Assembly: GCA_030837265.1 (NCBI GenBank) | Contig: JAUPKV010000266.1 | Span: 1 to 6,675 of the forward strand | Direction of reading: 5' to 3' | DNA: 6,675 nucleotides | Origin: Methanobacteriota archaeon | GTDB taxonomy: Archaea; Halobacteriota; Methanosarcinia; Methanosarcinales; Methanosarcinaceae | Part shown: piece after piece, positions 6,121-6,675 of the stretch | Position numbering within the stretch: the first letter of the stretch is position 1 | Layout of the letters: each line of letters opens with the position of its first letter | Notes under the pieces: generated by a model | Told to the model about the DNA's origin: nothing | The model's input: only the letters and a program-made list of their open reading frames with translations | The model's database searches: none | Made by a program: the position numbers and the translations under genes

Positions 6121-6675
6121 TTGAAAAACATGGTATTGAGCCGTGATGGGAAAAAAATTCTGCGTGGAATAGACCTTGAAGTCGGGGACCGGGAAATCCA
6201 CAGCATAATCGGTTCAAATGGCGCGGGAAAAAGTACACTTGCATACACCCTGATGGGACTTCAGGGCTACGAGCATGAAGCAGGAAGCCTCACTTTTAAC
6301 GGGGAAGACATTTCCAGGCTAACGATCACCGAACGTGCAAGAAGAGGGATAACTCTTGCCTGGCAGGAGCCTGCCCGCTTTGAGGGGCTGAAAGTCAGGG
6401 ATTACCTGGCAATAGGGGCAAAAGCCCATGGAGGCGCTACTGAAGAAGAGCTTAGGGACGCCCTGGTAAAAGTTGACCTCAAACCCGACAAATACCTGGA
6501 TCGGGAAGTTGGAGAATCGCTTAGTGGAGGCGAAAGGAAGCGTATAGAGCTTGCATCCATTATTACAATGAAACCGAAGCTTGCAGTTCTTGACGAACCG
6601 GATTCCGGAATCGATGTTGTTTCATTGAAAGAAATTATAAATTTTATCCGGGTCCTCAAGGAAAACGGGTCTTCA
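6121..6675 (+). CDS. SufC-like ABC-type ATPase subunit (3' end beyond the window)
   Basis: The frame is open from the TAG at 6109-6111 to the right edge; 185 residues are visible from TTG 6121. All ABC ATPase motifs are present: Walker A GSNGAGKST at residues 31-39 (Lys37), Q-loop Gln82 in AWQEPARF, signature LSGGERKR at 134-141, and Walker B LAVLDEP with Asp158 and catalytic Glu159. The D-loop SGIDVVSL and the tight LSGGERKRIELA spacing resemble SufC, the ATPase of the SufBCD iron-sulfur assembly complex. No membrane partner is in view, and sufB would be expected next. The coding signal (ILSLKNMVLSRDGKKIL) begins at ATT 6112, so the true start may be ATT 6112, TTG 6121 or ATG 6130; starting at 6130 would cut into the first beta strand. 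The start codon may have been damaged. Arginine codons are mixed. An old link to the cob operon is inferred from the cobY remnant just upstream. Confidence 0.85.
   Translation, partial: MKNMVLSRDGKKILRGIDLEVGDREIHSIIGSNGAGKSTLAYTLMGLQGYEHEAGSLTFNGEDISRLTITERARRGITLAWQEPARFEGLKVRDYLAIGAKAHGGATEEELRDALVKVDLKPDKYLDREVGESLSGGERKRIELASIITMKPKLAVLDEPDSGIDVVSLKEIINFIRVLKENGSS

Noticed and set aside
5999..6659. Reverse-strand open frames over the cobY remnant and the ATPase gene
   Set aside because: The + strand carries all ABC ATPase motifs; the reverse translations are low-complexity and resemble nothing known to me.

Overview
The window looks like part of a Methanosarcina-type archaeal chromosome (Euryarchaeota). 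Archaea-specific cobalamin enzymes (CobZ, CobY and a CobD with a C-terminal cysteine cluster) sit together. Arginine in these genes is mostly AGG/AGA. Starts are preceded by pieces of GGAGGTGAT, and spacers are AT-rich. The species cannot be fixed from sequence alone.

Layout, all on the + strand: the 3' part of cobD (1-1208, start outside the window), cbiB (1205-2203, ATGA overlap), cobZ (2273-2815), cobS (2868-3677), cobY (3721-4332), a bacterial-looking PLP aminotransferase (4540-5763), a spacer ending in a decayed copy of the cobY 3' end (about 5945-6084), and the first part of a SufC-like ABC ATPase (from about 6112/6121, running off the right edge).

The first five genes form a near-complete late cobalamin pathway. 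CobD makes (R)-1-aminopropan-2-ol phosphate from L-threonine phosphate. CbiB joins it to adenosylcobyric acid, giving adenosylcobinamide phosphate. CobY activates that with GTP. CobS condenses the GDP-cobinamide with the lower-ligand nucleoside (phosphate), and CobZ removes the phosphate. CbiB and CobS are membrane proteins. Methanosarcina needs corrinoids for its methyltransferases, so the cluster is housekeeping.

The unusual part is 4200-6170. The end of cobY and the spacer/start of the ABC ATPase gene appear twice, on either side of the aminotransferase. The upstream copy has intact cobY and a decayed ATPase start. The downstream copy has a decayed cobY tail and the long ATPase reading frame. 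This is the pattern expected if foreign DNA entered an ancestral cobY-ATPase junction by a single crossover, or by duplication plus decay. Three support points are the aminotransferase's different arginine codon use (14 of 17 CGN), the operon-like spacing between cobY remnant and ATPase, and the two frame-shifting deletions in the remnant. The ATPase also lacks a normal start codon at the position its Shine-Dalgarno sequence points to.

A smaller pattern is that three gene junctions in the cob cluster carry short tandem duplications. At the cobZ and cobS ends these include the stop codon. I see no CRISPR array, RNA gene or recognisable transposase, and no clear new multi-gene system.
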